Counted from the first letter of the stretch, positions 52,219-63,081 are shown. The stretch is 64,000 nucleotides of DNA from Candidatus Poribacteria bacterium (GCA_028820635.1 JAPPIG010000084.1:186001-250000), one strand, 5' to 3'. The notes: generated by a model not told the origin, from the letters alone. Translations and numbers: made by a program.

Positions 52219-52857
52219 TTAGTCTCGGTCTTTTAGTGATGCCCATGTTGTTGTTAATTTGTCGGTAGGTTGAACGGCATGCGGTTCAGCACCTTCAATA
52301 TCGCTTACATACTTACCCTCATAGAGGCGGATGTGGTCAAGCCAGACGTCAACCTTCTCTATTCCCATGATAATACCCGCGCGTGAATTCACGTCATCCA
52401 CAGGCATTTTGAAGGTGATGAAAAACTCCTTCCATTCTTCAGTTAGATTAATAGATTTTGGAGCGTATACGGTCCATGGTGCCCCTTGATGCATAATGCG
52501 CATTGTGATGTTTCTCGGTTTTTCGCTTTTTGCCCACAGATTGTAAGTATAAGTAGTATCTTTCTCCAGCGTAAAGGGTTGCTGATAAAGTTGTATGTGT
52601 CCTAATGCATTACCACCCTTATTGATTTTGATATAGGCAGCATTTTTGCCAACGATCGGTTCTGCCTTATTGCCTTCCGTCTGAAAGACCGCAGCGGCAC
52701 TTTCATGTGTCCAATGGTGCCATCCGTCAAGCTTTAGGTCAAAATCACCGTTTTTGAGGATATTTTCAGGCGGTTCTGCTGCATGTCCAACCATTGTTAA
52801 TCCGAGCAGCCAGACCAACATAAGGAAATAACCGTAAATAGAATCACCTTTAATCAT
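52219..52857 (-). CDS. Secreted CBM4/9-like protein
   Basis: 212 aa from ATG 52857 (AGGTG upstream; the ORF is open further back only because it runs out of frame through the histidine-rich gene). Signal peptide (YFLMLVWLLGLTMVGHAAE). The mature body (ENILKNGDFDLKLDGWHHW ... ALGHIQLYQQPFTLEKDTTYTYNLWAKSE ... VWLDHIRLYEG) has the jelly-roll pattern of carbohydrate-binding module families 4/9. Overlaps the preceding lipoprotein gene by 8 bases. Confidence 0.78.
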   Translation of the reverse strand: MIKGDSIYGYFLMLVWLLGLTMVGHAAEPPENILKNGDFDLKLDGWHHWTHESAAAVFQTEGNKAEPIVGKNAAYIKINKGGNALGHIQLYQQPFTLEKDTTYTYNLWAKSEKPRNITMRIMHQGAPWTVYAPKSINLTEEWKEFFITFKMPVDDVNSRAGIIMGIEKVDVWLDHIRLYEGKYVSDIEGAEPHAVQPTDKLTTTWASLKDRD

Positions 52858-53344
52858 GTTCACCTTTTTTCTCATGTTCTCCCTTACCTTCTCGGTCATG
52901 TTCACTCTCATGTTCTGAGTCATGCTCACCATGTTCCTCCCCATGACCATGTTCACCCTCTCCAACCTCGGGATGTGCTGTCCATCCATCAAAATCTGTG
53001 CTTTCTGCAGGGAGTTCGACATTCTTTTTTTCACCGGGAGCTAAGTCAGCTGGGGTTGTTGGGCCGAGTTCTTTTCCGTTGGACAAATGGACTTCAACGC
53101 GAACCTGTTTTAAGGTTTCGTCAGTTGTGTTTTCTACGGTACCTTTAAAGGAATTAGATTGAGCGTCGTAATTCAAGATGAGTCGTGCGCCATTTCTGAC
53201 CTTATCGTAGGTTTCGTCTAATGCAAGTTCAGTCCCTGATTCTTCATCTCCATCATCCATGGATGGTTTTGTAGTCCTTGAACAACCGATAACAACAATC
53301 AACAAGACAACAATTGCTGCAAAAATGCTGTACATTTTATTCAT
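52850..53344 (-). CDS. Lipoprotein with FxLYD-like domain and histidine-rich tail (paralogue 1)
   Basis: 164 aa. Signal with lipobox (VVLLIVVIGC). Residues about 35-125 form a small beta domain (ARLILNYDAQSNSFKGTVEN, KQVRVEVHLSNGKELGPTTP, DLAPGEKKNVEL, WTAHPEVG). The tail is His/Glu-rich (GEHGHGEEHGEHDSEHESEH), suited to binding Ni, Zn or Cu. AAGGA precedes the start. Three paralogues (here, 54144, 54773) share domain and tail composition; the TA pair 53437-54008 lies between the first and second. Confidence 0.78.
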   Translation of the reverse strand: MNKMYSIFAAIVVLLIVVIGCSRTTKPSMDDGDEESGTELALDETYDKVRNGARLILNYDAQSNSFKGTVENTTDETLKQVRVEVHLSNGKELGPTTPADLAPGEKKNVELPAESTDFDGWTAHPEVGEGEHGHGEEHGEHDSEHESEHDREGKGEHEKKGEHD

Positions 53345-53436
53345 GAATATTTTCCTTTCTGAAAGTGATAACCTGGAACTTTGTGTAATTTGTATGAACA
53401 TGAGAAAACTTGTGTAGCACTCCGACTTGCTTGTTC

Positions 53437-53649
53437 TTAGAGGTTCATAGCATGCCGGATTCGGCGGAAGAATCTACCGATACACCTCCATAGATTATTC
53501 GGTAGCTCAGAGGTATCATCTGATTCAAGTGAATCTTTGTTGTGTGAAACTTCTAATTCCTTTTGCGCTATTGCTGTTACTTCCTCAAAAATGCCTTCTT
53601 CTTTAAGGAAATCATCAAAGCTGCTGCCGCTATATTTATTTTTTTTCAT
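53437..53649 (-). CDS. Putative antitoxin lacking its helix-turn-helix
   Basis: 70 aa. The N terminus NKYSGSSFDDFLKEEGIFEEVTA is the start of XRE-type HigA-like antitoxins, but after AIAQKELEV the usual DNA-binding helix-turn-helix is absent; an unrelated tail (NNLWRCIGRFFRRIRHAMNL) follows. The ATG overlaps the toxin's stop (ATGA). No downstream frame restores the missing part. It may be a decayed antitoxin or a shortened one that binds only the toxin. Confidence 0.68.
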   Translation of the reverse strand: MKKNKYSGSSFDDFLKEEGIFEEVTAIAQKELEVSHNKDSLESDDTSELPNNLWRCIGRFFRRIRHAMNL

Positions 53650-54008
53650 GCTACTGGGTTCTCCGTTTTCCATGTATCTTTTCGTTTTCGCGCCAAACGC
53701 AAGTCTCTCTGTGGTGTTCTTTGAGTTTTCTTGATAAAGCCGTGCAGAAGTACCATTTCATTATCTTCAAGAGTAAACAGAACCCGCGCTATACGTTTCT
53801 TGGGAAGGTTACTACGTATTTCCCATAAATCGGGTTCCAGTTTGCGAACGAGTGGCATGCTCACGGGCCAACGAAACCTAACCTTTTCTATATCAACACC
53901 GATCCTTTGTTTATCCGTTTTATCAAGTCCTCGGAGCCATTCTCGTGCTGGTTCATTTTCCGTATCGGTGCGAAAAAAGACAACACGAAGTTTAGGTTGT
54001 TCGCTCAT
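53646..54008 (-). CDS. Toxin of the RelE/HigB (Gp49-like) family
   Basis: 120 aa. RVVFFRTDTENEPAREWLRGL, LWEIRSNLPKKRIARVLFT and MVLLHGFIKKTQRTPQRDLRLARKR are typical of phage Gp49-like HigB toxins, which cleave mRNA on the ribosome. Basic C terminus as in active members. The putative antitoxin follows directly. Confidence 0.85.
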   Translation of the reverse strand: MSEQPKLRVVFFRTDTENEPAREWLRGLDKTDKQRIGVDIEKVRFRWPVSMPLVRKLEPDLWEIRSNLPKKRIARVLFTLEDNEMVLLHGFIKKTQRTPQRDLRLARKRKDTWKTENPVA

Positions 54009-54143
54009 AGCACAGCAGTTGATATGTCTCTAAACATAGGAATTGTAACATAACGTAAGATGCCAAGTCAAGAAAAAGGGAGCAATTGGCGTATTACTCC
54101 CTTGAGAGAGGTTGCAATGAGGCTTAATTGTCTATGCGGCGAA

Positions 54144-54638
54144 TCAATTATGCCCACCTTGGCTATGTTCGCCGCTGCCTTCACCACCGCCTTCGGTACC
54201 TTCAGTAGCACCTTCACCACCGCTCCTACTGCTGGGGCCGACTTCGGGATGTGCTGTCCATCTTGTATCAGCGGCTAGAATTCCTGCCATAAGCGTAATG
54301 GTAATTTTGTCACCAGGGGCAAGGTCTTCAGGTGTCGTCGGCCCCAGTTCTACCCCGCTTGGGAACAAGTGAACTTCAACACGAACTTGCGTTAAAGTTG
54401 CACTGGTAGTATTTTCGACAGTGCCTGTAAAAGAATTAGTGACCACATCATAGGATATAACCAGATGCGCCCCATTCCGTTTATAATCGTACGTCTCGTC
54501 AAGAGCGAGTTGGACTGCCGACTCTTCGTCACTTGTTGGCATCGTAGATATTATCTGCTGCGGCGCGCGTTCACAACCGATAGCCGCTGCCATCAATATA
54601 ACAACCAGTAGGGTGAGGGTTCCAACATTGCGTTTCAT
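54144..54638 (-). CDS. Lipoprotein with FxLYD-like domain (paralogue 2)
   Basis: 164 aa from ATG 54638 (AAAGGAGC). Lipobox in LLVVILMAAAIGC. Domain: AHLVISYDVVTNSFTGTVEN, TQVRVEVHLFPSGVELGPTT, DLAPGDKITITL, RWTAHPEVGPSS. Tail Gly/Glu-rich with a few His (GEGSGEHSQGGHN). Clearly related to the neighbours at 52850 and 54773. Confidence 0.75.
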   Translation of the reverse strand: MKRNVGTLTLLVVILMAAAIGCERAPQQIISTMPTSDEESAVQLALDETYDYKRNGAHLVISYDVVTNSFTGTVENTTSATLTQVRVEVHLFPSGVELGPTTPEDLAPGDKITITLMAGILAADTRWTAHPEVGPSSRSGGEGATEGTEGGGEGSGEHSQGGHN

Positions 54639-54772
54639 GAGTATGCTCCTTTCCAAAAGCATGAATTGTATGAATTAATGAAAGATAAAATGTAATAGAC
54701 CATCGTTGCCTCTACAGAAAAGCGGTGACTGGTATATTGCTCGATTAGAGAGGCGTTTCGACTGGACTACGA

Positions 54773-55267
54773 TCAATTATGAGCGCCACCTTGGCCATGC
54801 TCACCGCTGGCTTCGGTGCCTTCACTGCCACCCCCACTGCTGGGACCGACTTCGGGATGTGCTGTCCACGTGTCAAAGGGACTCCCTATTGCCATAAGCT
54901 CAATGGGGATTTCTTCACCGGGGGCAAGGTCTCTTGACGGGGTTGGACCGAGTTCCGCAACGGAGGCCCTATTGTTAAATAAATGAATTTCGACGCGAAC
55001 TTCAGGTAAAATCGCACCAGTCGTATTTTTAACAGTGCCTGTAAAGGAATTCGTCGCCGCATCATAGGACATAATCAGATGTGCACCGTTTCGGACATTG
55101 TCATAAGTATCGGTAAGGGCAAGTTGAACTGCCGACTCTTCGTCACTCGCGCCAGCAGCGATTGGATTTGGTGTGGATGTTTCATCGTCTCTTGTACATC
55201 CGGTAATACCGGTTATCAATATCAGCGTAAAAGCTATTGCTGTGAGAATTCCCAAATAGTGATTCAT
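54773..55267 (-). CDS. Lipoprotein with FxLYD-like domain (paralogue 3)
   Basis: 164 aa, start ATG 55267 with AAGGAGC upstream. Lipobox in AFTLILITGITGC. Domain as in the other two (AHLIMSYDAATNSFTGTVKN, PEVRVEIHLFNNRASVAELGP, DLAPGEEIPIELMA, WTAHPEVGPSS), with a four-residue insertion in the hairpin. Tail GSEGTEASGEHGQGGAHN. Three copies in about 2.4 kb indicate tandem duplication. Confidence 0.75.
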   Translation of the reverse strand: MNHYLGILTAIAFTLILITGITGCTRDDETSTPNPIAAGASDEESAVQLALTDTYDNVRNGAHLIMSYDAATNSFTGTVKNTTGAILPEVRVEIHLFNNRASVAELGPTPSRDLAPGEEIPIELMAIGSPFDTWTAHPEVGPSSGGGSEGTEASGEHGQGGAHN

Positions 55268-55439
55268 TACTATGCTCCTTAATAATATATTGGTATAAGT
55301 TTACTTTGCTTAGGATTGGATTCATACCTACTGCAGCATATTTCATAAGGCGTTGAACGATTATATACCGGATTCAGTTTACATTACCATTCAATCTTCA
55401 GTTTTTGAGATGTGGCAGGACGATAAATCGGAGTTGAAA

Positions 55440-55605
55440 ACCTGATGAATGTCATACGCGCATTCATCGTTGATTCCTTCCAACAATAGCGAGTTTCAAC
55501 AAACAATTGAATGTTTTTGGCTTGTGGGGATTTAGGGTTAAAAACATGGGAATAACGACTTTTTGAATAAACATCATGCAGAATACGATACGCGTATTCT
55601 CTGTT
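55440..55605. repeat. GCATTC-family repeats between lipoprotein gene and 5S rRNA
   Basis: GATGAATGTCATACGCGCATTCATCGTTGATTCC (two parts around 55443-55476) and AGAATACGATACGCGTATTC (about 55578-55597). Bases 55268-55440 and 55477-55577 hold nothing else that I recognise. Confidence 0.5.
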
Positions 55606-55625
55606 CAATTTGCGTCCATGCCTGT

Positions 55626-55658
55626 TAATAAAAATAAGGACAGGTTTAAACCTGTCCT
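55626..55658 (-). terminator. Terminator of the rRNA operon
   Basis: On the minus strand GGACAGGTTT / AAACCTGTCC is a perfect palindrome (55638-55657), followed by TTATTTTTATT; just past the 3' end of 5S rRNA. Confidence 0.8.
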
Positions 55659-55666
55659 GGAGTAGG

Positions 55667-55785
55667 ATTCCGGCAACGACCTACTTTCCCGCGGGGTTGC
55701 CCCCGGAGTATCATCGGCGCTGAAGGGCTTAACTACCGTGTTCGGAATGGTAACGGGTGGGGCCCCTTCGCTGTAGCCACCGGAA
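55667..55785 (-). rRNA. rrf: 5S ribosomal RNA
   Basis: Minus strand, about 119 nt, starting near TTCCGGTGGCTACAGCG and ending GTCGTTGCCGGAAT. Loop sequences CCACCCGTTACCATTCCGAA and CACGGTAGTTAAGCCC are characteristic. Edges are approximate to a few bases. 62-nt spacer to the 23S gene. Confidence 0.95.
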
Positions 55786-55847
55786 AGGTGTATAATAATA
55801 TTTGACAACTGTATAGATACTGAGGAACGGTAGAGAAAAATAAGTTA

Positions 55848-58820
<2,973 letters not shown>

Positions 58821-58908
58821 GATATTTTTATTCTACCGATTTACCCTCTCTATACAGTTGTCAAAGAACGCCGCCTATTTCAAAAGTGTTACCACTTCTA
58901 TTAGGCGA

Positions 58909-58981
58909 TGGAGATGAGCGGAGTTGAACCGCTGACCTTCTGGTTGCAAACCAGATGCTCTCCCAGCTGAGCTACACCCCC
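58909..58981 (-). tRNA. tRNA-Ala (TGC)
   Basis: 73 nt on the minus strand. Anticodon loop TTTGCAA with TGC anticodon; T-loop GGTTCAACTCC; acceptor stem GGGGGTG / CATCTCC containing the G3-U70 identity pair of alanine tRNA. No CCA encoded. Lies 88 bases before 23S. Confidence 0.96.
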
Positions 58982-59000
58982 TCGCGTATGGTATATAATA

Positions 59001-59028
59001 AATATACCCGAAATCTGACATAAGTCAA
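59001..59028 (-). promoter_or_regulatory. rRNA operon promoter P3 (proximal)
   Basis: Minus strand TTGACT (59028-59023), 16-nt spacer, TATATT (59006-59001). The -10 box is inside GGTATAT..ATATACC. 20 bases before tRNA-Ala. Confidence 0.65.
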
Positions 59029-59049
59029 ACTCTTTTTAAATGGTATAGT

Positions 59050-59079
59050 AGTATACCATAGAATTTTGATTTAAGTCAA
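59050..59079 (-). promoter_or_regulatory. rRNA operon promoter P2
   Basis: Minus strand TTGACT (59079-59074), 18-nt spacer, TATACT (59055-59050), with the -10 box inside the palindrome ATGGTATA-CTAC-TATACCAT. Confidence 0.7.
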
Positions 59080-59133
59080 ATTTATTTTCAAAGAACGGGA
59101 TTTAATAAACTTTCAATCCCTAAGCAGATTTTA

Positions 59134-59162
59134 AGTATACCACAAAACATGGTATATGTCAA
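59134..59162 (-). promoter_or_regulatory. rRNA operon promoter P1 (distal)
   Basis: Minus strand TTGACA (59162-59157), 17-nt spacer, TATACT (59139-59134). TATACCA-TGTTTTG-TGGTATA surrounds the spacer/-10. Confidence 0.72.
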
Positions 59163-59208
59163 ATAAATTTTACAAAATTACGATAAAAATTCAAATTTTA
59201 CGCAAAGT

Positions 59209-59245
59209 TTTATAAAAACGAATGAAACTGAGTTATTGTTTCATT
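59209..59245 (-). terminator. Terminator of the sigma-like gene
   Basis: Minus strand AATGAAAC / GTTTCATT stem (59245-59221), then CGTTTTTATAA. Separates this gene from the rRNA promoters. Confidence 0.75.
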
Positions 59246-59261
59246 AAAGTCGTGTCTTGAA

Positions 59262-59576
59262 CTACTTTCCATTCATACTCTGTAACATAGGTTGCCGTCC
59301 CATTATTCTTCTTTGATATCCGATAATCATGTTAACAGTAATGCGATGTATCCATGTTTGTAAAGATACTTGGAAGCGAAATTGATGTAATGCGTTAAGC
59401 ACTTTCTCCTCTATCTGATTCGCCAAGACTTTTACGTCTTCATCAGAATCCTGAATTCCTCTCTTTTTTATCGTGGGTAGTGCCACCGATTGTATTCTAT
59501 CTTTCAGCATTTCTTTTGCTTCGGTATCGCCCTCTATCGCTGCTTTTATCAATTTTTCATCTGAGATGTTTGACAT
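59262..59576 (-). CDS. Truncated ECF-like sigma factor (region 2 only)
   Basis: 104 aa from ATG 59576, with AAGGAGGA upstream. Body (SDEKLIKAAIEGDTEAKEML) and the end (FQVSLQTWIHRITVNMIIGYQRRI) match sigma region 2 of ECF factors, including the typical TWxxRITxN sequence, but the chain ends shortly afterwards with no region 4. It could be a truncated remnant or a regulator that binds core polymerase without promoter -35 recognition. The position directly upstream of the rRNA promoters is notable. Confidence 0.7.
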   Translation of the reverse strand: MSNISDEKLIKAAIEGDTEAKEMLKDRIQSVALPTIKKRGIQDSDEDVKVLANQIEEKVLNALHQFRFQVSLQTWIHRITVNMIIGYQRRIMGRQPMLQSMNGK

Positions 59577-59785
59577 TATTGTTAAAGTCCTCCTTATTTT
59601 TAAGTTTAGCGCAAATTTATCTTGGTTGTCAAGCAATTGTTCAGGGTTATTTAGTTTTTGATTTTTCTGGTATATTTTTCACATTTTCATATAAACTAAT
59701 ACGTATGCAAAGTAGTAGGCACACGCCGTGGGTTTCCGTTCACCCAAAATGTAAAGCGGACGGCACCAAATCAACGGTATGAATC

Positions 59786-59880
59786 ATGGCGAATGCCATA
59801 CGCGCATTCGTCTTTAGGCATTCCCCGCAGAGCGTGCCTGCTACCTTTCCTCTGTAGGAGCGAGTTCCGGCTCGCGACAC
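59786..59880 (+). repeat. GCATTC-family and REP-like repeats
   Basis: GCGAATGCCATACGCGCATTC (59786 region), GGCATTCCCCGC, then TGTAGGAGCGAGTTCCGGCTCGCGAC (59853-59878). Bases 59577-59785 and 59881-60002 hold no gene I can support. Confidence 0.6.
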
Positions 59881-60002
59881 CACCCAAATCCGAGAAATCT
59901 GTGTAATCTGCTCGAATCCGAGATTCAGAAAATGCCAGAAACTTTATACATCTATTCCTATAAAAACATTCATTAATTATATTGTTCTCAGCATTTTGGA
60001 TA

Positions 60003-60080
60003 TGATCGCGAGCTGGAGCTCGCTCCTACAGGAAGAGGTCTTAGGGAAAAGAAAATTACTGGAGAATTGAATAACTTTGA
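60003..60080 (-). repeat. Long repeat, inverted copy 4
   Basis: Minus strand reads TTATTCAATTCTCCAGTAAT, TTTTCCCTAAGACCTCTTCC, TGTAGGAGCGAGCTCCAGCTCGCGATC. It joins the CATTCAATTCTCC block of 2467 to a complete REP-like palindrome, showing the full structure of this repeat. Confidence 0.65.
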
Positions 60081-60097
60081 AATCCAATATCTTTCCG

Positions 60098-60126
60098 TTG
60101 ACATCTGATTGCAACCATGCAATAAT
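60098..60126 (+). promoter_or_regulatory. Sigma70 promoter of the ABC ATPase gene
   Basis: TTGACA (60098-60103), 17-nt spacer, AATAAT (60121-60126). Confidence 0.65.
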
Positions 60127-60152
60127 AAAGCAATATCTGAATTAAAGTTAAT

Positions 60153-61289
60153 ATGAATATGGCAACAGTAAAACTGGAAAACGTCACAAAACGATTCGGT
60201 GAACTTACCGCTCTGGACAATATCACGCTTGATGTAAAAGATGAAGAATTTTTTGTGCTACTCGGTCAGACTGGGGCGGGAAAAACAACAACGCTCCGCT
60301 GTATCGCTGGATTAGACAAACCCGAAGAAGGCGGCATCTACTTAGACGATGCCTGTGTAAACGATAAAACACCTGCTGAACGCGATGTCGCATTTGTCTT
60401 TCAATCCCATATTCTTTATCCGCACCTTACCGTTTACGAGAATATGGCGTTCCCCTTACATCCACGAAAACTTTCAGCTGAAGAAATTGACCGACGCGTT
60501 AAAGATATTGCGCAGATGCTACACATTGAGCATTTACTTATGCGGACTCCAAATCAGTTGAGCGGTGGTGAAACGCAGCGCGTTGGACTCGGTAGGGCAA
60601 TGGTGCGCCGTCCACAAGTATTCCTGATGGATGAACCGATTTCTAACCTTGATGCGAAACTGCGTGCTGAAATGCGGGTTGAAATTCGGTGGCGGCAACG
60701 CGAACTCGGAACCACTACATTTTATGTGACACATGATCAGGTAGAAGCGATGTCCATGGCAGACCGTATTGCAGTACTTGACTCTGGTAGAATTCAGCAG
60801 TTGGGAACACCCTCCGAAATTTACAACCATCCTGCGAATTTGTTTGTTGCAGGTTTCATCGGTAGTCCGAGTATGAACTGTGTCCCGTGTAAAATGTTCA
60901 GCAATAATGGCAATCTTCAGTTAACCTTGTCTGGCGGTGAAAACGAAGGTAATACGTTTGCAATTCAGGATAGCCGTATTGCTAAAGCGGTAAGTGAAGC
61001 CAATGCAGATCCGGATTTTGTATTCGGTGCTCATCCAGAAGATGTCCTTGTCAGTCACCAATCTGCTCCGAATGCTTTTCAGGCTGAAGTGTATAGCGTT
61101 GAACCGCTTGGTGCAGAAACGATAGTTGAGATAACGCTTGGAACAGATGCTGAGGGTTCACACACTATTATCAAATCGCGAACTGCTCCCAACTTTGAGG
61201 CTGAAATAGGAGAACATCTCTATATTTCTTTTGTACCTGATCGTATTCATCTGTTTGACAAGGGGACAGGTGAAGCATTACTGACTTAA
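60153..61289 (+). CDS. Sugar-type ABC transporter ATP-binding protein (MalK/UgpC-like)
   Basis: 378 aa. Walker A (GQTGAGKTTTLRC, about residues 39-47), Q-loop FVFQSHILYPHLTVYENM, signature LSGGETQR, Walker B VFLMDEPISNLDAKLR, switch His in YVTHDQVEAM; C-terminal TOBE-type regulatory domain (FVFGAHPEDVLV, FVPDRIHLFD). This architecture energises CUT1 transporters for sugars or glycerol-phosphate. No permease or binding protein is adjacent; a multi-task ATPase serving transporters elsewhere is plausible. Start ATG 60153 with ATG 60159 as alternative; no strong ribosome-binding site. Confidence 0.93.
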   Translation: MNMATVKLENVTKRFGELTALDNITLDVKDEEFFVLLGQTGAGKTTTLRCIAGLDKPEEGGIYLDDACVNDKTPAERDVAFVFQSHILYPHLTVYENMAFPLHPRKLSAEEIDRRVKDIAQMLHIEHLLMRTPNQLSGGETQRVGLGRAMVRRPQVFLMDEPISNLDAKLRAEMRVEIRWRQRELGTTTFYVTHDQVEAMSMADRIAVLDSGRIQQLGTPSEIYNHPANLFVAGFIGSPSMNCVPCKMFSNNGNLQLTLSGGENEGNTFAIQDSRIAKAVSEANADPDFVFGAHPEDVLVSHQSAPNAFQAEVYSVEPLGAETIVEITLGTDAEGSHTIIKSRTAPNFEAEIGEHLYISFVPDRIHLFDKGTGEALLT

Positions 61290-61308
61290 CTTGATTTCCC
61301 ACTATATT

Positions 61309-61443
61309 ATGAGTTGGCAGCTAAGACTATTTAATCTTCTTCCGAATTTTGTTAAGAAAATAGGATGTCAGTTTTTGCGAAAACTTGGACGTGATCCGGA
61401 TGCTTGGTTGGAAAATTTTCTCAAAAAACACAAAGGAGAGTAA
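61309..61443 (+). CDS. Tiny ORF between the ABC ATPase and ThDP genes
   Basis: 44 codons: MSWQLRLFNLLPNFVKKIG ... FLRKLGRDPDAWLENFLKKH, an amphipathic, basic, Trp-containing peptide. It fills the gap exactly, and its last codons (AAAGGAGAG-TAA) supply the ribosome-binding site of the next gene. May be a leader peptide, a remnant of a larger protein or non-coding. I give it only moderate weight. Confidence 0.4.
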   Translation: MSWQLRLFNLLPNFVKKIGCQFLRKLGRDPDAWLENFLKKHKGE

Positions 61444-61446
61444 AGT

Positions 61447-63081
61447 GTGAACGGCGGCGATATTCTGATTGAATGTTTGAAAGCGCAAGGTGTTTCGGCA
61501 GTTTTCGGAATGCCCGGCACGCAAAATATTCATATCTATGATTCACTGCTTCGCAGAGGAGCTGGGGCAATTGACCATTATCTCGTACGGCATGAGTATG
61601 CTGCAACGCAAATGGCAGATGGGTTCGCCCGCGCAACTGGAGAGGTCGGTGTTGCCATCACCGTGCCAGGCCCGGGTGCCAGCAATGCTTCTACAGGAAT
61701 TTTGGAGGCTTACACCGATTGTGTCCCTGTTTTATTGATTACTGGACAGAGTCATTCCGATTCCTATAGCAGACATCCGAGTAAGATGTTTCACGGTTTG
61801 GATCAGATGCGGTTTTTTGAGCCAATTACCAAGTATTGTGCTATTGCACACACTGTCTCCGAGATTCCTGCTGTAGTTGAAAACGCCTTTAGAGCAATGA
61901 GAAACGGTAGACCGGGACCCACGGTATTAGAATTTCCGATGGATGTAACCACTGGAGATGGTGAAGTCCAAATTCCATCCCGCGTTGAACGTGAAGATTT
62001 GTCTCCGCCCAATGATTCTGATCTAAGTGCCGCAGTTGAGAAGATACGCAACGCGAAATTGCCTCTGATTTTTGCTGGTTCTGCTGTTATTCATGCCAAT
62101 GCCAGAAATGAGTTAAAGCTACTTGCCGAAAAATTGAATGCGCCAGTCATTGTTTCGCGTTGTGCCAAAGGCACTTTGTCAGAAGACCATCCGTTAGCAC
62201 TACAAATTTGTTACGGCTTTTTGGGACAAGAGGCACTTAAACACGCAGACTGTCTAATCGGTATTGGACCTCGGTTTACCTCCATTGATACACGTAGTTG
62301 GAGCATGAAACTGCCGCAGCCTTTCATCCAAATTGACGAAGATGAAAATGAAATTGGCCGTGAATATCCTTGTGAAATAGGTGTAGTAGGGGACTTAAAA
62401 TTAACCTTACAGGCACTGATTGAGGATATATCCACAGATCAAAACGGTTGGGATGCCGTGCTGCCGCAACTTCTCGCAAAGTATAATTCCCAACCACCAC
62501 TGCCGATCATTCACGAACTCCAAGATGTTTTGCCACGAGATACTATCTATTCAATTGATGTTCATTCCCTCGGCTATGCTTCCTTTGCTGAATTCCCTAT
62601 TTACGATCCGCGGACTTTCCTCTATCCAAATATTGGTGTGGCATTAGGATACGCCTATCCTGCGGCGATTGGTGCTAAGGTCGCATACCCTGATCGTCCG
62701 GTTGTATGTTTTAGCGGCGATGGCGGATTTTTAATGGGGGCAATGGAAATGGCAACAGCAATGAAATATGGCATCAACGTCGTGGCAATTGTAATAAATG
62801 ATGATGCTTTGTCAGCAATTAAGGGTTCTCAACTCAAAGGATTTGACGGACGTACTATTGACACCGACCTACATAATCCTGATTTCGTCGAATTTGCACA
62901 GTCTTTTGGTGCTTATGCAAGGAAAGTTGAAAATGTGGAGGACTTTAAGCCGATATTACGGGACGCACTCGCTGCCGAAAAACCAGCACTCATTGAGGTG
63001 ATAATGCGGGAGCATCAAGATGATATTATCGATTCTATTGGTTGGTTGAAAGCTGATGCCCTCCGAAAAACGTCATTTTAA
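61447..63081 (+). CDS. Thiamine diphosphate-dependent enzyme, acetolactate synthase-like
   Basis: 544 aa, GTG start with GGAG nine bases upstream. Three-domain ThDP enzyme: PYR domain with conserved Glu in VRHEYAATQMADGFAR and PGPGASNASTG; central domain about 185-320; PP domain with GDGGFLMGAMEM and INDDALS (metal/ThDP motif). Decarboxylates a 2-keto acid and may transfer the acyl unit. The enzyme lacks FAD-binding hallmarks typical of true acetolactate synthase and there is no small subunit, so a sulfopyruvate/phosphonopyruvate-like or other 2-keto-acid role is equally possible. Confidence 0.88.
   Translation: MNGGDILIECLKAQGVSAVFGMPGTQNIHIYDSLLRRGAGAIDHYLVRHEYAATQMADGFARATGEVGVAITVPGPGASNASTGILEAYTDCVPVLLITGQSHSDSYSRHPSKMFHGLDQMRFFEPITKYCAIAHTVSEIPAVVENAFRAMRNGRPGPTVLEFPMDVTTGDGEVQIPSRVEREDLSPPNDSDLSAAVEKIRNAKLPLIFAGSAVIHANARNELKLLAEKLNAPVIVSRCAKGTLSEDHPLALQICYGFLGQEALKHADCLIGIGPRFTSIDTRSWSMKLPQPFIQIDEDENEIGREYPCEIGVVGDLKLTLQALIEDISTDQNGWDAVLPQLLAKYNSQPPLPIIHELQDVLPRDTIYSIDVHSLGYASFAEFPIYDPRTFLYPNIGVALGYAYPAAIGAKVAYPDRPVVCFSGDGGFLMGAMEMATAMKYGINVVAIVINDDALSAIKGSQLKGFDGRTIDTDLHNPDFVEFAQSFGAYARKVENVEDFKPILRDALAAEKPALIEVIMREHQDDIIDSIGWLKADALRKTSF

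Noticed and set aside
53054-53344. CRISPR-like or repeat origin of the histidine-rich tail coding DNA
   Set aside because: The His/Glu codons are irregular and conserved in composition with the paralogues, so ordinary coding sequence is the simpler reading.
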